Assembly (NCBI RefSeq): GCF_900167085.1
Contig: NZ_FUXA01000010.1
Location: 62,001 to 126,000, forward strand
Direction: 5' to 3'
Origin: Eubacterium ruminantium
GTDB lineage: Bacteria > Bacillota > Clostridia > Lachnospirales > Lachnospiraceae
DNA length: 64,000 nt
The number at the start of each line of letters is the position of its first letter. Positions within the stretch are counted from its first letter, which is position 1. The notes under the pieces were generated by a model. It saw only the letters and a program-made list of their open reading frames with translations, made no database searches and had not been told where the DNA came from. Made by a program: the position numbers and the translations under genes. Positions 37,796-45,369 of this stretch are shown in pieces.

Positions 37796-37903
37796 TTATT
37801 TATTCTCTTCAAAGCCCTGAAGTCTCATCTTTTTATATTCACTGAATCGATGTTCCTCAATTGCTTCTCTGATTTCCTTCATCATATTATTATAAAAGTG
37901 CAA
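37796..37903 (-). pseudogene. tgt: 3' end of tgt (queuine tRNA-ribosyltransferase), cut by the element
   Basis: The last 35 codons read LHFYNNMMKEIREAIEEHRF and end KKMRLQGFEENK, which fits the C-terminus of bacterial Tgt, whose gene classically precedes yajC. Upstream of LHFYNN the similarity ends and the sequence continues into the integrase 3' flank. The frame stays open back to the integrase stop, but those 25 codons do not look like Tgt. Confidence 0.7.
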
Positions 37904-37960
37904 ATCACGCAAGAACTTTTCAAAAATTCCCTTTAAAATTGCGGGGTGCGAGACTTTGAA
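37895..37960. other. Probable attachment junction of the element (att site)
   Basis: The transition from tgt-like codons (from 37903 down) to element sequence lies between the tgt fragment and the integrase stop at 37979. The crossover core must be within or beside the codons for LHFYNN. The other junction is outside the window, so the core repeat cannot be seen. Confidence 0.5.
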
Positions 37961-37978
37961 ATTTGTTTGACGCCATTT

Positions 37979-39112
37979 TTACGCCATGTTTTCAAATGTG
38001 TCCATAGCTTCATAAATTTGGTCGTCATATACATGACAGTAAAGATCCATGGTTGTTTGTATTTGATTGTGTCCTATAATTTTTTGTAATACTTTTGGCT
38101 TGACTCCCGCAGCAATCATTTTTGTTGCGAAAGTATGACGAAAACTATGTGGTGAAAAATTCTTAAAATCCGGATAATCTTGGCGAATTTTATCTCGAAT
38201 TCTATCTGATAACTTTGAAATTGAAGCTCTATACTGCGGAGTATTATTCCTTGTGGCAAAAACAAATTCGGAATTTTTAGGGAACTTTATTACGTCTTTG
38301 TCCTCCCGAAGTTCTCTAAGAATTTCTTTTGTTTCTTTAGTCATTGGTATATCTCTGATTCCCGCCTTGCTTTTAGGCTTGTGAACTTCCAATACCCACT
38401 TTTTTGTTTTAGGATCTTTTGTTGTAACAAGCTGCTGAACAACATGGATTACATTTTTTTCATAATCAATATTATCCCAAGTTAATCCGGTGACTTCGCC
38501 AATTCTCATGCCCGTCTGAAGTATTAATCTGTAAATATTTTTTATACAACTATTCTCCGAGTATTTCATTATGATTTGTATTTCATCATCGGTTAAGAAA
38601 GTTGCTTCAGAATCTTCATCATCTATTCTACGAATGTCTAGATTTAATGCGGGATTTTTCGCCACAACTTCCGAAGCCACTGCGTACTTAAATAGATTGG
38701 TTAAAACTGCTCGTATTAGTTCTCTTGTACCTTTCGCATCTGCTTTGTTGATTATTCGTTGAAGATGTATTGGTAATACTTTAATCATTTTCATATTGCC
38801 GATTTCCGGAGAAATTTTCAATCTAAATATTCTATCATATGACTCTAATGTTGTATTCCTACACTTATTAACTTTAAATGTATCTCTCCACACCGAATAC
38901 CATTGATCAACCGTTATTGTTTCATCAGAACTGTTTAAATTTCGAGAGTTTTCATATTCCTTATCACGCAGTAATTTCCGCACATCGTTTAATGTTTCAC
39001 CATATACACTTTTTCTTTTGCCAAATCTGTCTATGTATCTTCCTTGGTATCTGCCATCTTTGCGCTGAATAATATTTTTTCCTAATTCTTTGCCCTTTAG
39101 ATTTTTGCCCAT
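37979..39112 (-). CDS. int: Tyrosine integrase
   Basis: 377 residues. AP2-like arm-binding start (RKDGRYQGRYIDRFGKRK), core-binding domain (about 65-150), catalytic domain with Arg in LQTGMRIGEVTGL, Lys in KPKSKAGIRDIP, HSFRHTFATKM (His-x-x-Arg), IGHNQIQTTMDLYCHV (His and nucleophile Tyr). All catalytic residues are present, so it should be active. Tn916/phage-type. Its own promoter lies in the end of the xis gene. Confidence 0.95.
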   Translation of the reverse strand: MGKNLKGKELGKNIIQRKDGRYQGRYIDRFGKRKSVYGETLNDVRKLLRDKEYENSRNLNSSDETITVDQWYSVWRDTFKVNKCRNTTLESYDRIFRLKISPEIGNMKMIKVLPIHLQRIINKADAKGTRELIRAVLTNLFKYAVASEVVAKNPALNLDIRRIDDEDSEATFLTDDEIQIIMKYSENSCIKNIYRLILQTGMRIGEVTGLTWDNIDYEKNVIHVVQQLVTTKDPKTKKWVLEVHKPKSKAGIRDIPMTKETKEILRELREDKDVIKFPKNSEFVFATRNNTPQYRASISKLSDRIRDKIRQDYPDFKNFSPHSFRHTFATKMIAAGVKPKVLQKIIGHNQIQTTMDLYCHVYDDQIYEAMDTFENMA

Positions 39113-39152
39113 ATACTCTCCTTTCTATAACATGGTGCAAAATTAAAGGTCG

Positions 39153-39194
39153 TAATGTCTTAGACATTATAACCTTATTGCAAATTATTATCAA
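39153..39194 (-). promoter_or_regulatory. Integrase promoter with a perfect palindrome
   Basis: -35 TTGATA (39189-39194, inside xis), 17-bp spacer, -10 TATAAT (39166-39171). TAATGTCT-T-AGACATTA (39153-39169) is a perfect 8-bp inverted repeat overlapping the -10 and the start site, a strong operator candidate for an integrase repressor. Confidence 0.7.
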
Positions 39195-39369
39195 TCCACT
39201 TATTTAGTTTTTCCAGATCTGCATACCATTTTGCACCAATTTGTATTCCAAAACCGTTGTGACCTCGCACGAGTTCTCGTGCTTTGGTCATTCCGATTCC
39301 TAAATAATCACAGAGTTCTTTGAGGGTAAGTAATCTTTTATTTACCGGTGCTTCCAATACCACCTTCAC
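39175..39369 (-). CDS. xis: Excisionase (Xis), MerR-like HTH
   Basis: 64 residues: LLTLKELCDYLGIGMTKARE helix-turn-helix, IGAKWYADLEKLNKWID wing region, as in Tn916/phage excisionases. GTG 39369 is the furthest start, with GTG 39363 also possible; AGAGGTGAAG nearby serves as SD. Overlaps the dUTPase gene by 32 bases. Confidence 0.85.
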   Translation of the reverse strand: MKVVLEAPVNKRLLTLKELCDYLGIGMTKARELVRGHNGFGIQIGAKWYADLEKLNKWIDNNLQ

Positions 39370-39772
39370 CTCTTTCTGACTCTGATAATTTATCTGTTTC
39401 TTCTATATCAAATAAAACATATGGAAGAAGAATCATCTGTGCTAATCTTTCTCCCGGACAGATTTCCTGAGCTTGATTTCCATGGTTATAAAAAGCCAGC
39501 ATTATCTCGCCCTTATAATCTTCATCTATAATGGCAGCCCCCTGCGGGATATTAAGGTGTCTCTTTATTCCTACACTACTTCTTGGTACTATCATGCCGA
39601 AATATCCTTCTGGAAAATCGCAGGCTATTCCACTACCAAACATTTTGGTTTCTCCCGGTATAATTGTTATAGGCTCGTCTATACATGCGTACATATCTAT
39701 TCCCGCTGCCTTTTCTGATCCTCTAGTTGGTAACTGTGCTTTTTCGTTTACTTTCTTGATTTTTAACTTCAT
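39338..39772 (-). CDS. dut: dUTPase
   Basis: 144 residues with all five trimeric dUTPase motifs: KAAGIDMYA (1), PRSSVG (2), PQGAAIIDEDYKGEI (3, with catalytic Asp), CPGERLAQMIL (4) and RGEGGIGSTGK (5). Hydrolyses dUTP to dUMP, feeding the phage ThyX and keeping uracil out of DNA. Confidence 0.95.
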   Translation of the reverse strand: MKLKIKKVNEKAQLPTRGSEKAAGIDMYACIDEPITIIPGETKMFGSGIACDFPEGYFGMIVPRSSVGIKRHLNIPQGAAIIDEDYKGEIMLAFYNHGNQAQEICPGERLAQMILLPYVLFDIEETDKLSESERGEGGIGSTGK

Positions 39773-39969
39773 CTAAATAAATCCTCTCCTTTTTCTTTCA
39801 TGATGCATTTAATTGTAAATTCATATCTATACCACTTCTGCTCGTTTTCGACATCGCTAGTACTCATATGATCTTTCATGTTTAGAAAGAAACGGAATTT
39901 TTCCGCACTTTCAAATTCTTTTTTTAATTCATCTAAAGACATAGCCTTTAATTCTTCATCGCTATACAT
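39769..39969 (-). CDS. Small phage protein, unknown
   Basis: 66 residues, charged and helical (MYSDEELKAMSLDELKKEFE ... MKEKGEDLFR). Overlaps dut by four bases and the preceding small gene by one base, so it is translated as part of a chain. Confidence 0.65.
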   Translation of the reverse strand: MYSDEELKAMSLDELKKEFESAEKFRFFLNMKDHMSTSDVENEQKWYRYEFTIKCIMKEKGEDLFR

Positions 39970-40136
39970 TATGTATTAATTACCTCCTCTTTGAGTAATT
40001 TTTTTAAAGAAAGCATTTTCTCAAATAATTCCTTATCACGTTTAAAGTCTTCTGATGTCCACTTTTCTTTCGTGTTCATCATCAATTTCTCGGCATCTAT
40101 ATGTCTAAGTTCTGTCTCTATTTCTTCTTTTGTCAC
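39969..40136 (-). CDS. Small phage protein, unknown
   Basis: 55 residues from a GTG at 40136 with a strong AGGAGG ten bases upstream: VTKEEIETELRHIDAEKLMM ... LLKEEVINT. Helical and charged. Its TAATG overlap with the next gene supports translation. Confidence 0.6.
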   Translation of the reverse strand: MTKEEIETELRHIDAEKLMMNTKEKWTSEDFKRDKELFEKMLSLKKLLKEEVINT

Positions 40137-40177
40137 GAAAATCTTGCCTCCTTATGAATTATGACGAGTGTGTAGTT

Positions 40178-40320
40178 GGTAGGTGTCTTACCCACCTTAA
40201 TCACACCCATCATTTGCACTCCGGCAAGGCTTTTCACCTACTGCACAATCCATGTGGAGTTACACAACGTTGTTGACGGAGTTCGTCCTCCGAGTGTTCC
40301 ACGACAAGGACTCCTATTGT
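40178..40320 (-). ncRNA. Omega-RNA-like scaffold downstream of the HNH gene (divergent copy)
   Basis: Non-coding. On the plus strand GTTCGTC (40281) and AGTGTTCCAC (40293) repeat the GTTCGTC ... AGTGTCCAC pair of the TnpB right end with the same 18-base offset between GTTCGTC and CCAC; GCTTTTCACCTACTGC (40229-40244) corresponds to GCTTCAACCACCACTGC there. CTATTGT at 40314 also matches. A hairpin GGTGGGT/ACCTACC closes the region (40178-40196). No tnpB gene is adjacent; an HNH endonuclease gene lies upstream. Confidence 0.45.
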
Positions 40321-40431
40321 CTTAGTTGCTATATCTTTGCATACGGAGCGTATTGTTATTGATTATATTCGATAGTAACATTTTTTTAATTTGTAACCTT
40401 TTTTTTGTTATTATTTAAATTTTATGTATAG

Positions 40432-40504
40432 ACCGCAATGGCATTCGCCATTTAATAATGATATTTGGATGCATTTTAATTCTCTCCGTTTTATGTATTG
40501 CGGT
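40432..40504 (-). other. Nested hairpins after the HNH gene
   Basis: Outer arms ACCGCAAT/ATTGCGGT (40432-40439, 40497-40504), with an inner perfect hairpin AATGGC-GAAT-GCCATT (40437-40452). Located between the HNH stop codon and the RNA-like region. The bases 40321-40431 are AT-rich and show no gene. Confidence 0.5.
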
Positions 40505-40514
40505 TTGCCATCAC

Positions 40515-41555
40515 TTATTTGTGTGAATTAATTAACTCAATTACAAATCTTCTTATAGATTCTTTTGAATTGCACAAATTTATTTGTTCAAATATTTCTT
40601 CGTCATTTTGAGTATTTCTAAATTCTCCGAATATTTCACATTCAGCAATATATCTTGCATATACTGCGTCGCAAAGATTTTTATAGTTTCCAAAATGATA
40701 ATTTTTTGTCTTGTTTCGTAGCTGTACATGCCATTTATTCTTATTTTTAACAACCCCAGTAAATCCAGATGTATTATTTGTTTGTAATCCATGATTCATT
40801 TGATTTTGACTTCTAGTTGCTCTTCTAAGATTTGATAAACAGTTATTTAGAGGATTATTGTCTGTATGATCAACAATAATATCTTTGTCTTCTATGTTTA
40901 AAAGATACCTTCCTAAGATAATTGTTGGATGTTTACCAGTAACTACCCTATATTTAGTTCTTCCGTTAACAATATTATCCTCAACTATTATCCATTTATA
41001 CTTTTTTACTTTATCAATTTCTGAGGTATCAATTGTAAAAGTATTTATATATTTTCCATAAGCATCAAAAACTTTGACATCCGTAATTCCGTCATTTCTA
41101 TCTATATATTCATTAGTATTATCATGGCATGTCCACACGGGAATATTATATAAATCCATATACTTTCTTACTGTAGTATTATTTCTATTAGTTTCTTTTG
41201 CGATTTGAAGCATACTTTTATGTTTAATTATATGTTCGTTATATAAAAATTCCTTTGTAAAAACTGGTTCAGCTTTTCGCAAAATACCAAAGTTATTGCA
41301 ATTGCGAACAATCGTTTCTTGTCGAACAGAGAATTGTTTTGCTATATCTTTTGTTGTTCTTCCCTTCACAATATATTCATTATATAACCATTCATATTCT
41401 TGATATGGTTTAATTAAGGTCTTTTTTATACCATAATCTGATAACTTATGAGCCAACGTATCTTTGCTATATCCACATTTATCTGCAATTTGACGAACGG
41501 TTTTGTTTTGTACAATATATTGATCATAAAGCCATTCTTTCGAAACATTTATCAA
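40515..41555 (-). CDS. HNH endonuclease with three HTH repeats and an AP2 domain
   Basis: 346 residues. Three ~43-residue N-terminal repeats (KEWLYDQYIVQNKTVRQIA, YEWLYNEYIVKGRTTKDIA, KEFLYNEHIIKHKSMLQIA), each a helix-turn-helix; an HNH_3 nuclease centre IIVDHTDNNPLNNCLSNLRR near 235; an AP2-type DNA-binding domain SGFTGVVKNKNKWHVQLRN to the end. This is the build of a free-standing homing endonuclease. TTG start with AAGGTGG four bases upstream. It sits 13 bases after nrdD, a frequent homing target in phages. Confidence 0.85.
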   Translation of the reverse strand: MINVSKEWLYDQYIVQNKTVRQIADKCGYSKDTLAHKLSDYGIKKTLIKPYQEYEWLYNEYIVKGRTTKDIAKQFSVRQETIVRNCNNFGILRKAEPVFTKEFLYNEHIIKHKSMLQIAKETNRNNTTVRKYMDLYNIPVWTCHDNTNEYIDRNDGITDVKVFDAYGKYINTFTIDTSEIDKVKKYKWIIVEDNIVNGRTKYRVVTGKHPTIILGRYLLNIEDKDIIVDHTDNNPLNNCLSNLRRATRSQNQMNHGLQTNNTSGFTGVVKNKNKWHVQLRNKTKNYHFGNYKNLCDAVYARYIAECEIFGEFRNTQNDEEIFEQINLCNSKESIRRFVIELINSHK

Positions 41556-41568
41556 TAAACCACCTTCT

Positions 41569-43716
41569 TTACTCAGCTAAATATGTTGGTGTACCAACGT
41601 GCAGTACACGAGCTTTTATTTCTTTGGTCTTTCCTAAGTTCCAGAAATTCTCTCCAAGATATCCACAAGTTCTTCTTGTAACATTCATCTTAGAATGATC
41701 TTTATTATGACAACAAGGACACTCCCACTCATTGTCATCATTAATTATTATTTCACCATCATATCCGCATACATGACAGTAGTCAGACTTGGTATTGAAC
41801 TCTGCGTACTGGATGTTATCATATATGAATTTAACTAATTCACGAAGTCCTTCTATGTTTTTGTTCATGTTGGGTATCTCGCAGTAAGATATTGAGCCTC
41901 CCGATGATATTGTCTGAAACTGACTCTCAAAAGATAACTTTTCAAATGCGTCTATATTTTCTCTAACATCTACGTGATATGAGTTTGTGTAATATCCTTT
42001 ATCGGTAACATCTTTAATATCTCCAAACTGTTCTTTATCAAGTCGTGCAAACCTATAACATAAGGACTCCGCAGGAGTGCCATATAATGCAAACCCAAGT
42101 CCGGTTTCTTTTTTCCATGAATCACAAGCATTCCTCATATGATTCATTACTTTTAAGGCAAACTCTAATCCCTCTGGGGCAGTATGACTTACCCCTTTCA
42201 TTAACTTAGTGACTTCATATAACCCAATATATCCAAGTGAAAGAGTTGAATATCCACCGTGAAGTAACTTATCAATCTTCTCACCTTTTTTTAATCTTGC
42301 TAATGCTCCATATTGCCAATGAATAGGACTGATATCTGATGTAATTCCTTCTAATGCTTTATGCCTACAGATCAATGCATCTTTACATAACTGTAATCTC
42401 TCATCAAATAATTTCCAAAATAATTTCTCATCACCTTTAGCAACAATTCCAATCTGCGGAAGATTAATACTTACAACGCCTTGATTGAAACGTCCCTCGA
42501 ATTTATAATTCCCCTTCTCATCCTTCCAAGGAGAAAGGAAGCTGCGACAGCCCATGGGCGAGAATACATTCCCTTCATAATTCTCACGCATCTTCTTAGC
42601 TGAGATATAGTCAGGGTACATTCTCTTAGCCGAACACTTAACAGCCATCTCTGTGACATAATCGTATTTACCACCTTTAAGACAATTACATTCGTCAAGA
42701 ACATAAACAAGTTTAGGAAATGCTGGAGTAATAAACACTCCTTTTTCATTTTTAATTCCTTCGTATCTTTGTCTAAGAATTTCATAGATAATTCTTGCAT
42801 TTTCCTCTTGATATTCACAATTGTCACCTAAATTTAAAAACAAGGTGACAAACGGACTCTGACCGTTGGTTGTCATAAGCGTATTGATTTGGAATTGAAT
42901 GGTCTGAACACCACTTCTTAATTCCTCTTCAAGTTTATCTTGAACAAGATTTTCTATTATTTCTTCAGATAGTTTATTTTTGTATTTATCTGTAATTCTC
43001 TTTTTGTACTTATCGTAACTACGTCTCAAGTACTTACCTAACCATTTAATGTCTACAGATTGACCACCATATTGATTAGATGCAACTGCAGCTATTATCT
43101 GTGTCATTACAGTACATGCTACTTGGAACGATTTTGGAGACTCTATTAATTTGCCGTTCATAACAGTGCCATTGTCTAACATATTTCCTATATCTATCAG
43201 ACAACAATTGAAGATTGGTTGAATAAAATAATCCATGTCATGAAAATGTAAAACGCCTTTTTCATGAGCATCAACTATTTTTTTAGGCAACAGTTTTCTT
43301 TTTGTTGTATCAGTAGAAACCGCTCCAGCAATATAATCTCTTTGAGTAGATGCTAATCGTGGATTCTTATTTGAGTTTTCATTATTCCAATAATCACTTT
43401 GTCCTCTTACAATTTCTGATATAGATTTATCAATTGTATTTTCTCGTGCATTAGTTCTTGTATTTCTATAAATAACGTAGGCTCTAGCAACATCTTTTCT
43501 TGCACAAGCCATTAACTTTTCTTCGATAATATTCTGTATTTCTTCAACCTTAAAATTTTTGTTTAAATCTTCTATATAATCAGCAATATCATTAGCTTTG
43601 TTCTTAGCATAAGTTGTGATATCACCATCTACTTCTTCAAATGCTTTAAGTATCGCATTAACAATTTTGTCTTTATTAAAGCTTACTCTTCTGCCATCAC
43701 GTTTATATACTTTCAT
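41569..43716 (-). CDS. nrdD: Anaerobic (class III) ribonucleoside-triphosphate reductase
   Basis: 715 residues. ATP-cone at residues 1-90 (MKVYKRDGRRVSFNKDKIVN), the ten-stranded barrel with FNLGDNCEYQ-like and SPMGCRSFLSPW segments, a C-terminal zinc site (CHVCGY, CPCCHN) and the glycyl radical site RRTCGYLGENFW with Gly685. Reduces ribonucleotides to deoxyribonucleotides without oxygen. The activase gene nrdG is not in the window; the host enzyme or a gene further right may serve. Confidence 0.96.
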   Translation of the reverse strand: MKVYKRDGRRVSFNKDKIVNAILKAFEEVDGDITTYAKNKANDIADYIEDLNKNFKVEEIQNIIEEKLMACARKDVARAYVIYRNTRTNARENTIDKSISEIVRGQSDYWNNENSNKNPRLASTQRDYIAGAVSTDTTKRKLLPKKIVDAHEKGVLHFHDMDYFIQPIFNCCLIDIGNMLDNGTVMNGKLIESPKSFQVACTVMTQIIAAVASNQYGGQSVDIKWLGKYLRRSYDKYKKRITDKYKNKLSEEIIENLVQDKLEEELRSGVQTIQFQINTLMTTNGQSPFVTLFLNLGDNCEYQEENARIIYEILRQRYEGIKNEKGVFITPAFPKLVYVLDECNCLKGGKYDYVTEMAVKCSAKRMYPDYISAKKMRENYEGNVFSPMGCRSFLSPWKDEKGNYKFEGRFNQGVVSINLPQIGIVAKGDEKLFWKLFDERLQLCKDALICRHKALEGITSDISPIHWQYGALARLKKGEKIDKLLHGGYSTLSLGYIGLYEVTKLMKGVSHTAPEGLEFALKVMNHMRNACDSWKKETGLGFALYGTPAESLCYRFARLDKEQFGDIKDVTDKGYYTNSYHVDVRENIDAFEKLSFESQFQTISSGGSISYCEIPNMNKNIEGLRELVKFIYDNIQYAEFNTKSDYCHVCGYDGEIIINDDNEWECPCCHNKDHSKMNVTRRTCGYLGENFWNLGKTKEIKARVLHVGTPTYLAE

Positions 43717-43742
43717 AAGTTTCGATCTCCAATCTTTAGTTT

Positions 43743-44108
43743 TTAACAGTAGTCTTCCAGATCAATATCATCTAACCCAAAAAGCTTCTTGAATACATCT
43801 ATTGTGTCGTCAACCTCTTTTTTTCTTTCCGGTGATATTTTCTTTCCCGTTCCAATTTCAGGATCAACAATCTGTACTTTGTATCCAAGTTCTTTCTCAA
43901 TATCCTGAAGAGACATCTTCTTTACTTCGGGCTTAAGCTTCCAAATATCCTCATGAAAAAGAAGATTAATAAATGGTGACACCTTGCACTTCATGTCGAT
44001 TACATCGCCATAAAACTCAAACCCTTTTTCCTTACTGTAAGTGCCATATTTACACTCATATGTTTTGCCGTTTTCATCGGCAATTCCAATCATCTGATAT
44101 GTATACAT
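43743..44108 (-). CDS. Phage protein of unknown function
   Basis: 121 residues: MYTYQMIGIADENGKTYECK, FYGDVIDMKCKVSPFINLLF, ending in an acidic tail DVFKKLFGLDDIDLEDYC. Not recognised. Followed 26 bases later by nrdD. Confidence 0.7.
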   Translation of the reverse strand: MYTYQMIGIADENGKTYECKYGTYSKEKGFEFYGDVIDMKCKVSPFINLLFHEDIWKLKPEVKKMSLQDIEKELGYKVQIVDPEIGTGKKISPERKKEVDDTIDVFKKLFGLDDIDLEDYC

Positions 44109-44162
44109 ATTAATTCACTGCTACTAAAAACATATACAAATGTGTATATGATAGATGATTCG

Positions 44163-44300
44163 CTACAATCTCACGATTCGTAGTTACTGCTTCAACGTGT
44201 ATGCTTTAGTAATCTATAAACGGATATACTACTCACAAGTTCTTGTACACTCCACAGTCGTTAATTCCCGACTAAGCCATCGGTACATATCCATATTGCC
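44163..44300 (-). ncRNA. Orphan omega-RNA-like scaffold without tnpB
   Basis: On the minus strand GGGAATTAACGACTGTGGAG (44250-44269) aligns with CCGAATTTACGCCTGTGGAC of the TnpB element. Then comes GTTGAAGCA (44188-44196) identical to the TnpB copy, followed after four bases by hairpin CTACGAATC/GATTGTAG (44163-44183), the position of the right-end hairpin. The bases 44109-44162 beyond it also hold CATATAC/GTATATG. The order and spacing match a TnpB right end, but the upstream 260 bases contain no tnpB coding sequence. Confidence 0.6.
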
Positions 44301-44404
44301 TTGTATGTGGTGTAATATGAATTTCATCTAGATAGTAGACTCTCCTTTCTTAATATTTTAATTTGCTACTTGGTTTTTGTAGTCTTATACCATTACTCAA
44401 ACAC

Positions 44405-44522
44405 AACCATCAGGTTTCTACACCATAGTTAGCAGGACTATTTCAAACTGCTCTGGTATTTCCTGTGTTTCCAGTGGTTTTAAGTTACCAACTAATACTC
44501 TGGCTTTTGAGTATCTTTACTC
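44405..44522 (-). other. Structured non-coding region, possible further scaffold copy
   Basis: Hairpins GAGTA-AAGA-TACTC (44509-44522), CCAG...GGT...ACC-A-CTGG (44471-44503), GCAG...CTGC (44433-44452) and AACC-TGAT-GGTT (44405-44416). The order CTTAAAACCACTGGAAACAC ... GGTGTAGAAACC-hairpin loosely parallels the omega-RNA scaffold. Similarity is weak. The rest of 44301-44560 shows only a 32-codon frame with a distant SD. Confidence 0.35.
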
Positions 44523-44560
44523 ACATTTGATAATATTATTAGTTACTTAAGGAATCCTCC

Positions 44561-44800
44561 TTATAATCTCGTTATGCCGAGAAGTTCAATATCAAACATA
44601 AACCTCTCTCTTTCACTTGGCTCTTTTTCAATGAATTCCAACTCAAAAGTTTTATATAATCCAAGTGCTATTAATCCCATTATAGATTCGCCATCTATAG
44701 TGGTTCGACCATCATGGATTATGATGTCGCTTTTATAGTGCGAAGCTATATCTGCAAACTTCTTCAAAACTTCCACATTTTTAAACCTAATCTTGATCAA
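44561..44800 (-). CDS. HPr-like protein lacking the phospho-histidine
   Basis: 79 residues. VEVLKKFADIASHYKSDIII, DGESIMGLIALGL and YKTFELEF follow the HPr fold pattern (helix after the active site, then S-I-M-G-[LI] loop). HPr's His15 region is missing, so phosphotransfer is unlikely. Role in the phage unknown; relatives in phages are annotated only by fold. Overlaps the nucleotidase gene by 14 bases. Confidence 0.6.
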   Translation of the reverse strand: MIKIRFKNVEVLKKFADIASHYKSDIIIHDGRTTIDGESIMGLIALGLYKTFELEFIEKEPSERERFMFDIELLGITRL

Positions 44801-45365
44801 TCTTTAGCTCCTCCTCATGTAAATAATTTTCAAGATCATACCAGTTATTACATCTCACTCCCGTCCAATTTTTATTCCAAGAGTATTCGTCGCCAAAACA
44901 AACTTTTTTAGCTGCGTTACTGTTGATAAGATTACTAACCGAATCGTCGATAATAATCCCATCCGACATATCTACATCGCTTTTGTCAACATGTTCGCCA
45001 AACACAACCGGCATAAATTTAGCATATGGCATATTCTTTAATAACCATATCTGTTTACCAACAAGGTTTTCATGATTACCCATGGATACAACTTTAATTT
45101 CATACTTTTCTGATAAACGCTGCAGTACTTCCTGAGCATTATCCATCCATTCTACGTTAGCGAAAAAACGTGGCTGATTGAAGTATCTATCTATAACTGA
45201 ATATGGTTCAAGATATAGTTCTTCAAATCTCCAAGTATCAATACTTGTCCAATCTACCGGCGAAAATTTCTCATAATACTTATGGTCTTCATTATACAGT
45301 TCTGTAATACATTTAACGGTATTTACAATTACTCCGTCAAAATCGACATATAATGTTTTTATCAT
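44787..45365 (-). CDS. 5'(3')-deoxyribonucleotidase-like HAD protein
   Basis: 192 residues; HAD motif I LYVDFDGVIVNTVKCI, motif II VVSMGNHEN, motif IV DGIIIDDSVSNL. Matches the NT5C/phage nucleotidase group that dephosphorylates deoxynucleoside monophosphates. Fits the surrounding nucleotide-metabolism genes. Confidence 0.8.
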   Translation of the reverse strand: MIKTLYVDFDGVIVNTVKCITELYNEDHKYYEKFSPVDWTSIDTWRFEELYLEPYSVIDRYFNQPRFFANVEWMDNAQEVLQRLSEKYEIKVVSMGNHENLVGKQIWLLKNMPYAKFMPVVFGEHVDKSDVDMSDGIIIDDSVSNLINSNAAKKVCFGDEYSWNKNWTGVRCNNWYDLENYLHEEELKIDQD

Positions 45366-45369
45366 AATT

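Noticed and set aside
37904-37978. Longer Tgt fragment continuing to the integrase stop
   Set aside because: The frame is open by chance, but the 25 codons before LHFYNN do not resemble Tgt.
40515-41555. HNH gene as IscB
   Set aside because: No RuvC segments flank the HNH centre; HTH repeats and an AP2 domain are present instead.
40137-44560. Gaps at 40.1-40.5 and 44.1-44.6 kb as group I or II introns
   Set aside because: Neither gap interrupts a gene: flanking ORFs are complete, and no convincing group I P/Q/R/S or group II domain V sequence was seen. A short AAGATATAG in the first gap is not enough.
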